Assembly (NCBI GenBank): GCA_002412555.1
Contig: DHVH01000063.1
Coordinates: 1 to 5,666, forward strand
Reading direction: 5' to 3'
Origin: Marinilabiliaceae bacterium UBA5213
GTDB taxonomy: Bacteria > Bacteroidota > Bacteroidia > Bacteroidales > Marinilabiliaceae
Length of the DNA: 5,666 bases
Below the pieces are notes generated by a model. The model was not told where the DNA came from, did no database searches, and saw only the letters and a program-made list of their open reading frames with translations. Made by a program: the position numbers and the translations under genes. This document shows positions 5,417 to 5,666 of the stretch, in pieces. The first letter of the stretch is position 1; each line of letters starts with the position of its first letter.

Positions 5417-5666
5417 ATGAAAAAAACAATTTTTTTTGCACTGCTGGCGATATTTTCACTGGGTGCAGCACCTACTTTTGCAGCAGTAAGCGCATCAAAT
5501 GAAAACGTTGCAACGGAAGCCACATTAACCACCGAAGAGGTGAATGCGCTGAAAGAGCGTGTGACTGAGATTCGTGAAATGGACAAATCTGAACTGACGG
5601 CATCGGAAAAAAGTGAACTAAAAGGTGAGCTCAAAGAGATCAAGGAAACAGTACAGAACGAACCTG
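5417..5666 (+). CDS. Small secreted charged helical protein, N-terminal part; 3' end outside window
   Basis: The frame opens at ATG 5417-5419 and stays open for 83 codons to the window edge. Residues 1-22 are a clear signal peptide: KK, hydrophobic core IFFALLAIFSLGAA, cleavage likely after Phe21-Ala22. The mature part begins with a Ser/Ala/Thr-rich linker (23-37), followed from about residue 38 by a strongly charged helical segment rich in Glu and Lys (LTTEEVNALKERV, IREMDKSELTASEKSELK, LKEIKE). From memory, Bacteroidota encode many such proteins of roughly 90-110 residues, often with a Glu/Lys helix containing a MDKS-type motif and a hydrophobic segment at the C-terminus; if so, about 20 residues are missing here. 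Function is unknown. It is transcribed divergently from the AraC gene, has no Shine-Dalgarno, and may share regulatory sites in 5005-5416. Confidence 0.8.
   Translation, partial: MKKTIFFALLAIFSLGAAPTFAAVSASNENVATEATLTTEEVNALKERVTEIREMDKSELTASEKSELKGELKEIKETVQNEP

Noticed and set aside
5383..5643. Minus-strand 86-codon frame opposite the small secreted protein
   Set aside because: The plus-strand frame has a clean signal peptide and a plausible charged helix. The opposite frame is a Ser/Phe/Val-rich shadow.

Overview
The window looks like a piece of a Bacteroidota genome. Four things point there: promoter-like elements of the TAnnTTTG type, start codons without Shine-Dalgarno sequences, a phosphorelay/AraC gene set, and secreted protein types common in that phylum. 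Genus cannot be told from the sequence. Nothing indicates a phage, IS element, CRISPR array, tRNA or rRNA.

Layout. Positions 1-1113 (minus) hold the first 371 codons of a secreted or lipid-anchored protein built from tandem SbsA-type Ig-like repeats; its C-terminus lies beyond base 1. A 342-bp intergenic stretch follows, with a promoter region and a strong minus-strand terminator hairpin. Next, all on the minus strand, come a small cupin (1456-1806), a single-domain response regulator (1920-2348), a cytoplasmic hybrid histidine kinase PAS-HisKA-HATPase-REC-Hpt (2437-4425) and an AraC-type regulator (4444-5004). A 412-bp divergent intergenic region separates the AraC gene from a plus-strand gene (5417 onward) for a small secreted, charged, helical protein cut by the window end.

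How the genes may work together. The AraC gene and the kinase gene are 18 bp apart and are very likely co-transcribed. The response regulator follows after 88 bp and probably belongs to the same unit. The kinase carries every phosphotransfer residue of a four-step relay, but neither it nor the response regulator has a DNA-binding output. The AraC protein is the only DNA-binding protein encoded here.

The most interesting signal is non-coding. The regions upstream of the cupin gene and of the Ig-repeat gene share an ungapped 36-bp block (25 of 36 identical) containing ATGTAA direct repeats 21 bp apart. In both it lies 21-22 bp upstream of a -7-like element. This is the geometry expected of an AraC-type operator, so the two genes may form a small local regulon controlled by the neighbouring AraC protein. 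That link is inference. A partial third copy lies at 1306-1350.
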